From assembly GCA_965222205.1 (NCBI GenBank), contig OZ244932.1, forward strand, positions 1,984,001 to 2,048,000: a stretch of 64,000 nucleotides of DNA, in the 5' to 3' direction. A model generated the notes under the pieces. The model saw only the letters and a program-made list of their open reading frames with translations. It was not told the origin of the DNA and ran no database searches. Origin of the DNA: RHLJ01 sp965222205. Its GTDB lineage: Bacteria > Bacteroidota > Rhodothermia > Balneolales > Balneolaceae. This document shows positions 1-8,770 of this stretch, one piece after another. The position numbers were made by a program, and so were the translations under genes. Each line of letters opens with the position of its first letter. The first letter of the stretch is position 1.

Positions 1-579
1 GATCCTTTTGGCGGAGCAGAAAAATTCGCTGATTTCGATACCCCGAACGTAATCTTCATAACAGATATTCATGGAGATCATCATAACCCCGAAACACTGT
101 CTGGGTTGGATACGGAGAACACGATCTTTGTAGTTCCGCAAGCGGTGGCTGATGCAATGGATGGCAAATATGATGGTCAATTAGTAATTCTGGCCAATGG
201 AGAAACCAAAGAAGTAATGGGCATGAATGTAACCGGAGTAGCCATGTATAATCTGCCGGACGATGAATCATCCCGCCATAAAAAAGGTCGCGGTAATGGC
301 TACGTGATAGATTTCGGTGGAACGCGTGTCTACCTATCCGGTGATACTGAAGATGTCCCTGAGATGCGAGTACTGGAAAATATCGATATCGCTTTTGTGT
401 GTATGAACCTGCCTTATACTATGGATATCTACCAGGCAGCCAGTGCTGTTGTGGAATTCCAACCGGATGTGATGTATCCCTACCATCACCGTGGACAGGA
501 TATTCAGAAATTCAAAACCATTATGGGTGTAGCCGGAATTGACACTGAGATAAGACTAAAAGACTGGTACAGTAACTGA
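1..579 (+). CDS. MBL-fold metal-dependent hydrolase, C-terminal part (5' end outside window)
   Basis: The reading frame is open from base 1, so the gene starts upstream of the window; the 193 codons seen are the C-terminal part. Near its left end lies TDIHGDHH, the metal-binding loop of the metallo-beta-lactamase fold (canonical T-H-x-H-x-D-H) with Asp in place of the first His. This resembles COG2220-type hydrolases (UlaG/UPF0173-like). Further motifs are LSGDTED (about codons 111-117), a likely metal-ligand Asp region, and YPYHHRG near the C-terminus with a further His pair. The substrate cannot be told from sequence. A later in-frame TTG at 106 is not the true start, because it would remove the metal loop. 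The family call is secure; the specific function is unknown. Confidence 0.75.
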   Translation, partial: DPFGGAEKFADFDTPNVIFITDIHGDHHNPETLSGLDTENTIFVVPQAVADAMDGKYDGQLVILANGETKEVMGMNVTGVAMYNLPDDESSRHKKGRGNGYVIDFGGTRVYLSGDTEDVPEMRVLENIDIAFVCMNLPYTMDIYQAASAVVEFQPDVMYPYHHRGQDIQKFKTIMGVAGIDTEIRLKDWYSN

Positions 580-612
580 CGTAAAATCCAATCTTCAAAA
601 TTCAAATAACAA

Positions 613-688
613 GTCGTCCTGAGGATACTTCCGAAGGATCTGCATGGCTCTTTAACTGTGCAGATTCTTCGCTTTCGCTCAGAATGAC
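613..688. repeat. Imperfect intergenic inverted repeat (REP-like)
   Basis: The left arm from 613 (GTCGTCCTGAG, then GAAGGATCTGCA) is an imperfect reverse complement of the right arm ending at 688 (TGCAGATTCTTCGC to CTCAGAATGAC). The arms are about 30 nt with a short centre, so the transcript could fold into a long hairpin. It lies just 3' of the hydrolase gene. Repeats of this type, ending in a GTCATTCTGAG-like arm, are frequent between genes in Bacteroidota-like genomes. It may add transcript stability or weak termination, but there is no clean T-run directly after the stem. Confidence 0.6.
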
Positions 689-806
689 TCTTTTTTTATA
701 ACCCCCTCTCCCCTAGACATTTACCTTCAAATTATACAAATTAACCCAAAACCGGGGCTAAAATCGGGTTAAGGTACATTGCCCCATTCACTTAAATTTT
801 CGGGTT

Positions 807-1796
807 ATGAAATTAATACTAAAAATCCTCGGGGGATTGATTGGGGTTGTTATTCTCTTCCTTGGCGGAACACTCATCTATGTATCAACCGCTTTACCCA
901 ATGTAGAACCAGCACCAGACTTAACCATAGAGTTAACAGACGAACGTATCGCACGTGGAGAGTTTCTTGCTAAAAATGTGTACGTCTGTATGGATTGTCA
1001 CTCAGATAAAGATTACTCCAAATTCTCAGTTGAAATAGATCAATCCACGCTTGGCAAAGGTGGGAATTTGTACGGTCTGGAACATGGATTTCCAGGCGAT
1101 TATTATGCTAAAAATCTGACACCTTATCACTTGGGAGACTGGACAGATGGGGAAATATTCAGAGCTATTACTACTGGAGTAAATAAAAATGATGATGCCC
1201 TGTTCCCAATTATGCCCTACACGAATTATCGCAGAGTAGATAAAGAAGATATTTATGACATCATCGCGTACCTGAGGACACTCGAGCCCATTGAACATGA
1301 TGTCCCTGAATCATCCTCAGCGTTCCCGATGAACTTTATTATCAATACTATTCCACAGGAACCGGAATTTACCGAACGACCTGATGTCAGTGATCGGGTA
1401 GCTTATGGTAAGTATTTGACCATTGCAGGAAGTTGTGCCGATTGCCACACACCAATTGATGCACAGGGCGCTCCATTGCCTGGTATGGACTTGGCGGGAG
1501 GAATGGAATTTCATGTCCCGGGTGGAAAGGTTTACTCGGCTAATATTACTCCACACGAAACAACCGGTATAGGTTCATGGACTGAAGAAATGTTTATTGC
1601 CCGTTTCAAACAATTTCAGGATTCCACAAAAGCTATAAATCAGGATTTGGTTGAGCCCGGAACTTTTCAAACCGAAATGCCCTGGCGTTTCTACAGCAAA
1701 ATGAGCGAAGAAGACTTAGGCGCTATCTTCGTCTACCTGCAAACTCTTCATCCGGTGGAACATTCGATGACGAGGTTTGTGGCTGAAAGAAAGTGA
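807..1796 (+). CDS. Membrane-anchored dihaem cytochrome c
   Basis: A 329-residue protein with an uncleaved-looking N-terminal transmembrane helix (about residues 5-28) and two class I cytochrome c domains. Haem-binding CxxCH motifs are CMDCH at 61-65 and CADCH at 210-214. Candidate distal Met ligands are in PIMPYTN and in TEMPWRF. The product should sit on the outer face of the inner membrane and pass electrons between a dehydrogenase and the respiratory chain. The architecture resembles cytochrome subunits of alcohol/gluconate-type dehydrogenases, but no dehydrogenase gene is adjacent, so its partner is unknown. The ATG at 807 directly precedes the membrane helix. A decayed relative of this gene lies about 2.5 kb downstream. 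Confidence 0.85.
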   Translation: MKLILKILGGLIGVVILFLGGTLIYVSTALPNVEPAPDLTIELTDERIARGEFLAKNVYVCMDCHSDKDYSKFSVEIDQSTLGKGGNLYGLEHGFPGDYYAKNLTPYHLGDWTDGEIFRAITTGVNKNDDALFPIMPYTNYRRVDKEDIYDIIAYLRTLEPIEHDVPESSSAFPMNFIINTIPQEPEFTERPDVSDRVAYGKYLTIAGSCADCHTPIDAQGAPLPGMDLAGGMEFHVPGGKVYSANITPHETTGIGSWTEEMFIARFKQFQDSTKAINQDLVEPGTFQTEMPWRFYSKMSEEDLGAIFVYLQTLHPVEHSMTRFVAERK

Positions 1797-1873
1797 GTGT
1801 AAATCTTCCGGAACTTCAGCGTTCTTTATCCATTGGTTTCTTTTTTACGTTAATTCCAGGGCTATGTATGTTG

Positions 1874-1930
1874 AACCCTTTCAGGGTTATGGCAACGAAC
1901 CTGCCAACAGCCTGCCCTGCCTACCGCAGG
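1874..1930. repeat. Two short hairpins between cytochrome and transporter genes
   Basis: The 216-nt gap holds a hairpin at 1874-1888 (AACCCT, 3-nt loop, AGGGTT) and a second at 1916-1930 (CCTGC, 5-nt loop, GCAGG) which can be extended by flanking CTGCC/GGCAG bases. No T-run follows either, so they look like repeat-derived palindromes rather than classical terminators. Confidence 0.45.
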
Positions 1931-2012
1931 CAGAGCTGATTAAACTCGGGGGGTAAAGTTGTTCTTCAAGATTAGGAGATATTCTTAAAATAGAAGTATT
2001 TTAGTCTGGATT

Positions 2013-4046
2013 ATGGCAGAACAATCTGGATTTAAGCGAAATATCGGTTTATTCATGGCCGTGATGATAGGTATCGGGGCTATGATGGGTCCGGGTATAT
2101 TTGCATTGCCCAGTATTGTTGCCGAATCAGCAGGCCCACTGGGTATCATTGCCTATCTGGCTATGGGGTTACTTACCCTTTTCACTGCTCTCAGTTATAG
2201 CGAACTCGGAGCCGCCCTCCCTATTGCCGGCGGTGGGTATTCCTTTACCAGCCGAACCCTTCCCAGGCCGGTTGCTTTTCTAACGGGATGGTTTTTTTGG
2301 ATTGGAAATACACTGGCTTGTTCATTGTATGTGGTCATTTTCGCCTTCACGATCAATAATTACTTCTTTCCTGACCTGAGTGTATTGCTGATTGTTTTGA
2401 TTACAACTCTTTTCTTCACCCTTACTAACCTTCGCGGTCAGGCAGAAGCCCTTATGGTGATTACGGTTATGAACATTGTGGAACTGGTGGTTCTGGTGGG
2501 TGTTGGAGTACTTGGAGCTTTTTATGTTGAACCCGCTAATCTGGATCCGATTGCGCCAATGGGATGGGGACCACTTATTCCAACTATGGGGTTGATTTAT
2601 ATCTCGTATGTTGGTTTTGACCTGATTACTGTTGCCGCTGAAGAGATTGTTGATCCGGCCAAAAATATCCCCAGGGCAATATTGATCACGCTTGGAGTCG
2701 GGATTGTTATCTATGTTCTTTTATTGTGGGTTATGATGGGAGTAGTTAACTATACTGAACTGGCCAAAACCAACACACCGTTTATTTATATTGCCGATTT
2801 CCTATTTGGAAACTGGGGCCGCTGGGCTGGTATCGTTGCTACAATCATGGCAAGTTTATCGGCTTTTAGCGTAACCCTTGGTGCCAGCTCCCGCGTGCTA
2901 TTTGCCTTGGGGCGTGACGGTCACTTTCCTGCTATCTTCGCACGCTTGCACAGCAAATTTAAAACACCGCATATCGCACTCTTCGTTTGTGCCGGTCTGG
3001 TTGCAATACTTGGTGCTTCAGGTGTGGTTCGGGTTTTAGCTTCCGCCAGTAGTTTTGGTTATTTGATCGCTATCGGTATCGTGAACTATACTGTTATTGC
3101 GCTTCATAAGCGTATGCCTAACCTCAGACGACCCTATAAAATTTTCCTTTACCCGCTTGTTCCCTTGCTGGGCATTGTCTCTTGTTGGTTTTTTGTACCA
3201 ATGCTTGATCCAGAAAGCTTAATACTAGGAATGGGACTGACTCTGGTCGGAGGATTGTTATATATTCTGCAACCGAATAACCGCAAGGTTTTGGAAAATT
3301 TACCGGAGTATGTACAGCGAATAAAAATTAAAATTCAATCTTATTGGAGGCCACGTATGAACGTATTAATTATTGGCGGCGGAAATCTGGGAGGGAATAT
3401 TGCAGACCGCCTCATGAAACAGGATGAATTCCGCATGGTTTTTCGGTCGTCCGAGTATCAAATCACTTTTATTGAAAAAGATAAAGAACAAAGCGAGCGA
3501 CTAGGTAAACGATTCAATGTGCCTGTTTTTAATGGAGACGGTACCAAGCAAGAGTTACTGGAACAGGTAGAACCGAAAAAAATGGATGTGGCTATAGCGG
3601 CAACCAATGATGATGAACGTAACTCAATAATGGCACTTCAAGCCAAACGCCTGGGTGTTAAACGGGTTATAGCCATTGCCCGCGACCCCTCCTACATCTC
3701 TCTGTTAGAAGACAATGGCATAGTTTGCATCAGCGCTCCACTTGCGACAGCATCTATGGTTGAAAATTATCTGGACCGTCCCGGTGTGGCAGATCTGTTC
3801 GAAATTGAGAACGGCGTAGCCAGTCTTATAGATATGAAAGTTCCGGCAAAAGCGAAGGTGGTTGGTCACGTTATTGAAGAGATTAATATTCCTGAACAAT
3901 GTGTGGTGGCTGCCCTTATCAGAGATAAAAATTTCGTTGTTCCAAGAGGTAAAACAGAGATAAAGGCTGACGATCATGTGGTTTTTGTCGGGACCAGTGA
4001 AGCCATTCATGATGTCAATGAAATTTTTACAGAGATTCAGGAATAG
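2013..4046 (+). CDS. APC-family amino acid/cation transporter fused to TrkA-type RCK domains
   Basis: A 677-residue fusion. Residues 1-430 are a polytopic APC-superfamily permease starting with the helix-1 signature IGIGAMMGPGIF, which carries the substrate-binding unwound segment. From about residue 449 a Rossmann TrkA-N/KTN domain begins (VLIIGGGNLGGNIADRL, the dinucleotide loop), followed by a TrkA-C-like domain (about 590-677; VGHVIEEINIPE, then DDHVVFVG). RCK domains gate K+ and other transporters by binding nucleotide, so transport here is probably regulated by NAD(H), ATP or a cyclic dinucleotide; the substrate may be an amino acid or K+. The ATG at 2013 gives a complete helix 1. An in-frame ATG at 3357 with a good ribosome site lies exactly at the domain boundary (see the separate entry). 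It appears to be monocistronic. Confidence 0.85.
   Translation: MAEQSGFKRNIGLFMAVMIGIGAMMGPGIFALPSIVAESAGPLGIIAYLAMGLLTLFTALSYSELGAALPIAGGGYSFTSRTLPRPVAFLTGWFFWIGNTLACSLYVVIFAFTINNYFFPDLSVLLIVLITTLFFTLTNLRGQAEALMVITVMNIVELVVLVGVGVLGAFYVEPANLDPIAPMGWGPLIPTMGLIYISYVGFDLITVAAEEIVDPAKNIPRAILITLGVGIVIYVLLLWVMMGVVNYTELAKTNTPFIYIADFLFGNWGRWAGIVATIMASLSAFSVTLGASSRVLFALGRDGHFPAIFARLHSKFKTPHIALFVCAGLVAILGASGVVRVLASASSFGYLIAIGIVNYTVIALHKRMPNLRRPYKIFLYPLVPLLGIVSCWFFVPMLDPESLILGMGLTLVGGLLYILQPNNRKVLENLPEYVQRIKIKIQSYWRPRMNVLIIGGGNLGGNIADRLMKQDEFRMVFRSSEYQITFIEKDKEQSERLGKRFNVPVFNGDGTKQELLEQVEPKKMDVAIAATNDDERNSIMALQAKRLGVKRVIAIARDPSYISLLEDNGIVCISAPLATASMVENYLDRPGVADLFEIENGVASLIDMKVPAKAKVVGHVIEEINIPEQCVVAALIRDKNFVVPRGKTEIKADDHVVFVGTSEAIHDVNEIFTEIQE
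3346..3359 (+). promoter_or_regulatory. Internal ribosome-binding site and ATG at the permease/RCK boundary
   Basis: GGAGG at 3346-3350 lies 6 nt before an in-frame ATG at 3357 (codon 449), exactly where the TrkA-N domain begins. Strong Shine-Dalgarno sequences are scarce elsewhere in this window, so this one stands out. It could allow separate translation of a soluble RCK protein of about 229 residues. This is inferred from position only. Confidence 0.4.
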
Positions 4047-4313
4047 AATCAATTGTTTTGCTAGAAAGTTATTCTAAAGATTATCGTCAAGTTCTCTAAA
4101 TGCGGTAAGTTTTTATCTTTCATCGGCCTAAACCATTCTTCACTTTTCAATCGCTGTTCTCTATTCCTCAATCATCAACACATCCCTAACACGGAGAGCT
4201 TATTCACAGGACTGAAGTCCTTCCTTGTTTATGTCTGGGATTGGGCTAACGTTTTTAACCTTCCCAGGAAATTGCGCCATTGCAAAATTCCAGTTTATAT
4301 ACAAGGTAGCCCT

Positions 4314-4431
4314 TTGCCTGGTATTTCATGGCTGGAGGAATGGAGTTTCATAGTAAAAATGGGAATGCATGCTTACAATCACTCCGGCTCGTAGAACATT
4401 CGATGACGAGGTTTGTGGCTGAGGCGGAATA
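4314..4431 (+). pseudogene. Decayed 3' fragment of a dihaem cytochrome c gene
   Basis: Two blocks match the 3' part of the intact cytochrome gene at 807-1796. The first, at about 4314-4350 (TTTGCCTGGTAT to GGAGTTTCAT), corresponds to about 1475-1524. The second, 4394-4422, is a 29-nt exact match to 1758-1786, covering the codons for the C-terminal EHSMTRFVAE. The roughly 230 nt between these blocks in the intact gene are reduced to about 45 nt here, and the frame is broken. This indicates a former tandem paralogue, or a recombination product, that lost its centre. Confidence 0.75.
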
Positions 4432-4592
4432 ACTCTTTTTATCTCTTATTTTCCGGCGGCATTCCTTCGGAAGTTTCAGAATCTGTGAAGGTAAGATCGT
4501 TGATCTTGATTCAATGCTAAACCAAAGAATCACTCACTACAGATGCTGATCTGTCAGCTGACGGACAGTATGACAACCTATTTACTCTTGTC

Positions 4593-4656
4593 GCTAACTC
4601 TTTAATTTAGTTAATTAATGAAAACAGACTCGCTGCTAAAATGCAGGGTCGTTAGC
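4593..4656. other. GCTAAC...GTTAGC dyad before the nucleotidyltransferase gene (attC-like, weak)
   Basis: GCTAAC at 4593-4598 and GTTAGC at 4651-4656 form a perfect 6-bp dyad about 52 nt apart, ending 19 nt before the start codon at 4676. The same AGCTAAC word occurs at the gene's stop codon. Spacing and sequence recall integron recombination core sites (GTTRRRY/RYYYAAC), but one base departs from the consensus and no inner L boxes are clear. Confidence 0.25.
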
Positions 4657-4675
4657 TTACTTATAATTCTTATCC

Positions 4676-6196
4676 ATGAATGAACAAATAAAAATCAAGA
4701 TTTTTGGCTCTGCATTAAGTTTTTTGCTCGCAGGGCTGTCAATCATTTTCGCTGAATCAATCCCCTTTGCTTCTATTCTTATAGTAATTGCAGTAATTAT
4801 GTTTGTTGTAACAACGGGATGGATAATGTGGGAATCAATACCTTGGATTTATAATGACGAAGATGGAGCAAAGAAAAAAGCTGAACAAATATATGATTTA
4901 GCTTCTAAAAATGGCGGCGTAATACATGCAACTCATATATTCCCTGTTGATCGGAACCCAGATTCAGATTTTGCAATAAAAGAATTAAGTAATATTTCGA
5001 ATAACGAACTTACGTTTCATAGAATATTATTGCTTGATTCAATTAAAGATGAAAATCTATGGCTGAGCTTACTATTTAAACGTTTGTCAGATAATATTAC
5101 TATTCATTTTTATACTTTATCCTCGTATCCTTTACTTCTTCCTCGCATTGCAAAAGCACTTTTACCTCGTCTAAACCTATTACTATACCATTCTCCTAAA
5201 AATAAAAAATATGAAGTATTAGTCGGTTTGGATAGGCTTCATCTTCAAAATGTAAATGTGAATTTTGCTTTACATTCTAGGAGTATGAGAATATATCGGA
5301 CATTGTTGAAATATTTTGAACAAATAACTGATTCAGGCCATTTTAAACCACACACTTCATTAAAAGAGTATAAGGCAAATCAACCAGTTAACTCACAAAT
5401 TCAGCGTGGACAAGCAATAATATCTAGAGTAGTTGATTGGGCAGAAACAACTCCGGGAATAATTTTTGTAGGTCTATTTGGTTCAATTGCTAAATCAGCA
5501 ATAGGACTAGATAAAAAAATTAAGTCAGGCTCAACAGATGCTGATGTTGATCTCATTATAATTTATGATGACCACAAAATTAGAAACATTAAAGATATAC
5601 AAGAAAGACTATCTGATTCATTAAGAGTCCTTGATACAAAAATCACGTGGGGTCCTGGTACACAAGTTTTTTATCCATATAGAGACAAGAGCAAAATTGA
5701 AATCGATATAGAATGTTTTCCAGTTGGATCAAGCTTTTATTTAGATAATAAACTGTTAGGATTCTCAATTTTCAGGTATTTTATGCCACTTTACACAGTT
5801 GATCAACAACCAGTAGTAGAATATCTCAATATTCCAACCAAACCAATCTCAAAGCAATATAGATGGCAACTTCTTATAGACGATCGGCAGGGACTTAAGT
5901 TTTTTCAGAAGCGTATAAAAAATAATCCTAAAAATACTGATCCCTCAAGATTAAGTTCTCATATTCTAAGAAATTTAGTTTGGGCTTTAACCGGTTATTG
6001 GCCAACAAATACAATGGAAGCGATAAACTTTCTTTTAACACAGAAAGAATGGAGAGCTAATCCTAATTTACTTACAGCAATTGAATTATATAAAAGCTCA
6101 GAATCCGAAGTCAAACAAAACATTCCTAAATCGTTTGAAACCATTAAAAACTTGATAGATAGCATATATGAATTCGAACAGAAGGAACTCAGCTAA
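4676..6196 (+). CDS. Membrane protein with a C-terminal nucleotidyltransferase domain
   Basis: A 506-residue protein. Two hydrophobic helices (about 10-28 and 31-52) form an N-terminal hairpin. Residues about 70-215 form an unassigned middle region. From about 240 a DNA polymerase beta-like nucleotidyltransferase fold begins: GLFGS (266-270) is the hG-[GS] motif, DADVD (288-292) supplies the two metal-binding Asp residues, and IEIDIE (341-346) supplies the third carboxylate, D344. A helical C-terminal part follows. The catalytic triad is intact, so activity is plausible: transfer of a nucleotide to protein, RNA or a small molecule at the membrane. The specific family is not recognised. The gene is visibly AT-richer than its neighbours and isolated, and remnants and attC-like dyads flank it, all pointing to horizontal acquisition. 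A role in defence or antibiotic modification is possible but not shown. Confidence 0.65.
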   Translation: MNEQIKIKIFGSALSFLLAGLSIIFAESIPFASILIVIAVIMFVVTTGWIMWESIPWIYNDEDGAKKKAEQIYDLASKNGGVIHATHIFPVDRNPDSDFAIKELSNISNNELTFHRILLLDSIKDENLWLSLLFKRLSDNITIHFYTLSSYPLLLPRIAKALLPRLNLLLYHSPKNKKYEVLVGLDRLHLQNVNVNFALHSRSMRIYRTLLKYFEQITDSGHFKPHTSLKEYKANQPVNSQIQRGQAIISRVVDWAETTPGIIFVGLFGSIAKSAIGLDKKIKSGSTDADVDLIIIYDDHKIRNIKDIQERLSDSLRVLDTKITWGPGTQVFYPYRDKSKIEIDIECFPVGSSFYLDNKLLGFSIFRYFMPLYTVDQQPVVEYLNIPTKPISKQYRWQLLIDDRQGLKFFQKRIKNNPKNTDPSRLSSHILRNLVWALTGYWPTNTMEAINFLLTQKEWRANPNLLTAIELYKSSESEVKQNIPKSFETIKNLIDSIYEFEQKELS

Positions 6197-6264
6197 CAAA
6201 GGCTTTCGAGCGGACTTCCTATAGCCTCAAACAAACTGAACGCCGCTTGGGTGCTGAGCCCAAT
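6190..6264 (+). other. attC-like imperfect dyad at the end of the nucleotidyltransferase gene
   Basis: AGCTAAC overlaps the stop codon at about 6190, followed by CGAGCGGAC (about 6207-6215) and then CCGCTTGG (about 6243-6250) and TGCTGAGC (about 6252-6259). The GCGG/CCGC inner arms and the outer GCT/AGC arms give an imperfect stem of about 70 nt, the size and layout of an integron attC site. The right core is degenerate and no integrase gene is in the window. Confidence 0.3.
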
Positions 6265-6326
6265 ATTGAATCTTCCCACTTAGATTTTTAGTGTTAAGAG
6301 CATATCTTAATCGCTCACCGCTCAAA

Positions 6327-6479
6327 ATGCTTCCTTATAAAATCTATTTTATTCCTTCTTCTCTGGCACTCTCTCCCGATCAAAAAAACCTGTATGCAGT
6401 AAGTGAAGTAGAAAGATCCAATGAACCTACGGGATACGTTTATGCATTTACTATTGAGGAGGACCGAAGTCTCACTTAG
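6327..6479 (+). pseudogene. Remnant of a lactonase-family beta-propeller (6-phosphogluconolactonase-like)
   Basis: A short open stretch encodes PSSLALSPDQKNLYAVSEV followed by a G-x-V-x-A-F-x-I segment and SLT. This is the blade signature of the lactonase/3-carboxymuconate cyclase family, normally about 350-400 residues. Only about 50 residues survive before a stop at 6477-6479, and no other blade is present nearby. I read it as the leftover of a deleted gene rather than a functional small protein. Confidence 0.6.
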
Positions 6480-6589
6480 TTCCTTTCTATTATCAAAAGT
6501 TTTTTACAGAAAGGAATTCCTCTACTCCTTGATTGGACTATTTGAATACTGAGTCCTTATCTTTATAAAAAAACTATTCAAGTTAAGCG

Positions 6590-8761
6590 ATGCTAAAATC
6601 TTCTTCAGCAGTACTTTTTCTTCTCTTTTTTTCTCTATCTATCTACGCCCAAAACAGCTTTACAGCCTATATAGTTGATCATGAATCGGAAGAGCCCTTG
6701 ATTGGGGTTACTGTTTATTTTCCTGATCTGGAAACAGGGGGATCTACCAATGCAGAAGGATTTGTAGAAATTGGAAATATCCCAAACGGTGAATTTGAAA
6801 TCACCATCAGTTATGTTGGGTTTGAAACCTTGAAAACGACGTTGTTATTCCCTCTTTCTGAGGGACTTCAAAACCAGGTGTTCGAACTTCATCATGGTCA
6901 TGAGGAACTGGAGGAAGTAGTGGTGAATTCAACCCGTAGTAGCAGGACGATACAAGACAGTCCAACCAGGATAGAATTTATAGCAGGAGAAGAACTCACG
7001 GAGAAAGGAAATATGAAGCCGGGGGATATCCGCATGCTGCTGAATGAAAGTACGGGAATTCAAACTCAACAAACATCGGCTACCAGCTATAATTCGAGCA
7101 TTAGAATTCAGGGACTGGATGGAAAGTACACCCAACTATTGCGAGACGGTCTCCCTCTGTATTCCGGCTTTTCCGGTGGATTAAGCTTGATGCAAATCGC
7201 TCCATTAGATTTAAAGCAGGTTGAGGTAATCAAAGGAGCTACTTCTACGCTTTATGGCGGAGGGGCTATATCTGGGTTGGTGAACCTTATTACAAAAACA
7301 CCTGAATATACCCCAGAGTTTAGTGTGATGGTAAATGGGACTTCGGCATTAGGACTGGATGTCAGTTCTTTTGTTTCTGCAAGAAATGAGAACAGAGGTG
7401 TTACTGTCTTCGGATCTTACAATAAAGGAACCGCCTACGACCCCGCTGATATCGGTCTTACAGCAATTCCCAAATTTGAGCGCCTTACGCTAAATCCAAA
7501 ACTATTCTTCTATTTCGAAGAAACTACTATAAACGTTGGGATGAACTTTGTTAAAGAAGAAAGACTCGGTGGAAATATAGCTTTCATTGAGGGTGAAAAT
7601 GTAACTGATCCTTACTTTGAAGAAAATGAAACCGACCGGATTTCAAGCCAGTTTCAGCTAGAACACGCGTTCAACTCAAGCACTTCCTTCACGTTAAAAA
7701 ATAGCGCTAGCTGGTACAATCGATCGGTTGAAATACCGGATTATCTGTTCTCGGGAACTCAGCTCTCTTCGTTCAGTGAAGCTAATCTTAGTGTTCTGAA
7801 TGAAAATGCAGAATGGATTTTAGGTTTAAATCTTTGGACCGATACCTTTGATCAATCCGAAGGTGCAAATGGGAACCCGTTGGATTTCTCGGACTTGACA
7901 TTCGGAATGTTTGCTCAAAATACTACCCCACTCAATTCATTATTTACCCTTGAAACAGGTTTTCGATTGGATATTCATAATGAGTACGGACTGTTTCCTC
8001 TTCCCCGAATTTCACTGCTGGCTGAACCAAGTGAACAACTCACTTTCCGTTTAGGAGGAGGGCTAGGCTACAAAACTCCTACCGTTTTTACCGAAGATGC
8101 AGAGCGCATTCAGTTTAGAAACATTCTTCCTCTTGATACCAATAATTTGGAAGAAGAACGTTCAACAGGCGCTAATTTTGATATCAATTACCGGTTTCCG
8201 ATCACCAGAGAGCTCATCCTCTCCAGTAATGTGTTATTCTTTTACACACGCATTGATGATCCACTGGTTCTAACGCCCTCCGGCTCAAATTTTGAATATA
8301 CCCAGCCTAATGGGTTTGTAGATACCAAAGGAGTGGAAGTAAATTTGAAATGGAGCTATAAAGATCTGAAGCTTTTTGTCGGCTATACTCACGCGAATGT
8401 ACAACAGCATTACAACGGACAGGTTACCCAATTTCCACTAGTTGCGGAGCATCGGCTGAATAACGTACTGATGTATGAAAAACATGGTGATTTCTGGATT
8501 GGCTTGGAGGCTTATTATTTCAGCCCGCAAAAACTGGGTGATGGTTCTACAGGAGAATCGTACTGGATTACCGGTTTAATGACGGAAAAGAAAATCCTGG
8601 AACAACTCTCCGTATTTCTGAATTTCGAGAACTTCCTCGATACTCGTCAAACTGCTTTTGATACCATTTACACCGGAAGTATTGATGATCCACAATTCCG
8701 GGATATTTATGCGCCGGTTGATGGTTTTGTGGTGAATGGCGGGGTTAAACTTAGTTGGTAG
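6590..8761 (+). CDS. TonB-dependent outer-membrane receptor
   Basis: A 723-residue protein with a signal peptide ending at IYAQ (about residue 21). A carboxypeptidase-regulatory-like beta domain follows (about 22-105; EPLIGVTVYFPD, TNAEGFVEIGNIPNG), then a plug domain (about 112-240; EVVVNSTRSSRTIQDSP, GGGAISGLVNLITK) and a 22-strand-type barrel ending in the expected C-terminal aromatic residue (VKLSW). It imports a scarce ligand such as a siderophore, cobalamin or metal chelate with TonB energy; the ligand cannot be told. It lacks a SusD partner, so it is not a typical polysaccharide-utilisation SusC. It stands alone, and the hairpin after its stop probably ends the transcript. Confidence 0.88.
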   Translation: MLKSSSAVLFLLFFSLSIYAQNSFTAYIVDHESEEPLIGVTVYFPDLETGGSTNAEGFVEIGNIPNGEFEITISYVGFETLKTTLLFPLSEGLQNQVFELHHGHEELEEVVVNSTRSSRTIQDSPTRIEFIAGEELTEKGNMKPGDIRMLLNESTGIQTQQTSATSYNSSIRIQGLDGKYTQLLRDGLPLYSGFSGGLSLMQIAPLDLKQVEVIKGATSTLYGGGAISGLVNLITKTPEYTPEFSVMVNGTSALGLDVSSFVSARNENRGVTVFGSYNKGTAYDPADIGLTAIPKFERLTLNPKLFFYFEETTINVGMNFVKEERLGGNIAFIEGENVTDPYFEENETDRISSQFQLEHAFNSSTSFTLKNSASWYNRSVEIPDYLFSGTQLSSFSEANLSVLNENAEWILGLNLWTDTFDQSEGANGNPLDFSDLTFGMFAQNTTPLNSLFTLETGFRLDIHNEYGLFPLPRISLLAEPSEQLTFRLGGGLGYKTPTVFTEDAERIQFRNILPLDTNNLEEERSTGANFDINYRFPITRELILSSNVLFFYTRIDDPLVLTPSGSNFEYTQPNGFVDTKGVEVNLKWSYKDLKLFVGYTHANVQQHYNGQVTQFPLVAEHRLNNVLMYEKHGDFWIGLEAYYFSPQKLGDGSTGESYWITGLMTEKKILEQLSVFLNFENFLDTRQTAFDTIYTGSIDDPQFRDIYAPVDGFVVNGGVKLSW

Positions 8762-8770
8762 GTTTATAAT

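Larger units (their letters stand above)
4047..4675. other. 629-nt non-coding stretch with gene remnants and palindromes
   Basis: No intact gene is seen on either strand. It holds a 14-nt palindrome at 4208-4221 (AGGACT, GA, AGTCCT), a decayed piece of the dihaem cytochrome gene (4314-4431), a palindromic cluster at about 4551-4568 centred on GTCAGCTGAC, and a GCTAAC...GTTAGC dyad at 4593-4656 just before the nucleotidyltransferase gene. Overall it looks like a degraded region into which the next gene was placed. Confidence 0.6.
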
